This document shows positions 5,587-5,637 of a DNA stretch of 5,637 nucleotides, piece by piece. The notes under the pieces are model-generated. The model worked only from the letters and a program-made list of their open reading frames with translations, made no database searches and had not been told where the DNA came from. The stretch comes from Pseudomonas sp. (lineage in GTDB: Bacteria; Pseudomonadota; Gammaproteobacteria; Pseudomonadales; Pseudomonadaceae). Within the stretch, counting starts at the first letter, position 1. Each line of letters starts with the position of its first letter. The stretch spans positions 1 to 5,637 of the forward strand of contig JAPLSD010000029.1 in NCBI GenBank assembly GCA_026398835.1, written 5' to 3'. The position numbers and the translations under genes were made by a program.

Positions 5587-5637
5587 TTAGCCGAAAACGA
5601 CCTGTTCATAGGTATTGCGGCCATTACGACAATTCGC
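5587..5637 (-). CDS. Possible C-terminal end of an unidentified minus-strand gene
   Basis: Reading in from the right edge, one minus-strand frame is open for 16 codons and ends ANCRNGRNTYEQVVFG before TAA at 5589-5587. About 95 bases further on is the minus-strand terminator, which makes a gene ending here plausible. Sixteen residues are too few to name a family, and I do not recognise them. Another minus-strand frame is also open from the edge and stops slightly later, at a TGA near 5572, so the frame choice is uncertain. Confidence 0.3.
   Translation of the reverse strand, partial: ANCRNGRNTYEQVVFG

Overview
The window looks like chromosomal DNA of a Pseudomonas of the fluorescens/putida type. 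Three things suggest this: the GC-rich codon use, the gene order, and two families of intergenic palindromes of the kind scattered through Pseudomonas genomes (REP arms containing GTGGGAGC, and a hairpin containing TTCCCACGC/GCGTGGGAA). It carries a quaternary-amine catabolic operon that turns gamma-butyrobetaine and L-carnitine into glycine betaine.

Layout. At the left edge is the 5' part of a divergent regulator gene (cdhR, minus strand, up to 386). Next comes a 194-base divergent control region with a strong 21-bp-phased direct repeat. Five genes then read left to right: caiX (581-1525, periplasmic binding protein), cdhC (1598-2485, dehydrocarnitine:acetyl-CoA cleavage enzyme of the BKACE family), cdhA (2625-3590, L-carnitine 3-dehydrogenase), cdhB (3654-4130, hot-dog betainyl-CoA thioesterase) and a gamma-butyrobetaine dioxygenase gene (4154-5317). 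Every gap except the last (23 bases) contains a hairpin: a 9-bp stem after caiX, a 98-bp REPIN after cdhC, and a perfect 15-bp stem after cdhA. A second REPIN with a different core follows the last gene. The final 320 bases hold no complete gene. They hold this REPIN, an intrinsic terminator for minus-strand transcription, and probably the last 16 codons of a minus-strand gene entering from the right.

Pathway as inferred. CaiX captures carnitine or a related betaine in the periplasm and must borrow a membrane transporter encoded elsewhere. The dioxygenase hydroxylates gamma-butyrobetaine to L-carnitine. CdhA oxidises carnitine to 3-dehydrocarnitine. CdhC exchanges this with acetyl-CoA to give acetoacetate and betainyl-CoA. 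CdhB hydrolyses betainyl-CoA to glycine betaine and CoA. CdhR probably senses a carnitine-related ligand and activates the operon.

No wholly new system is visible. The points most worth a second look are the phased operator, the chain of different palindromes between the genes, the inclusion of the dioxygenase in the operon, and several family-atypical residues in CdhC, CdhA, CaiX and the dioxygenase that fit a trimethylammonium substrate.
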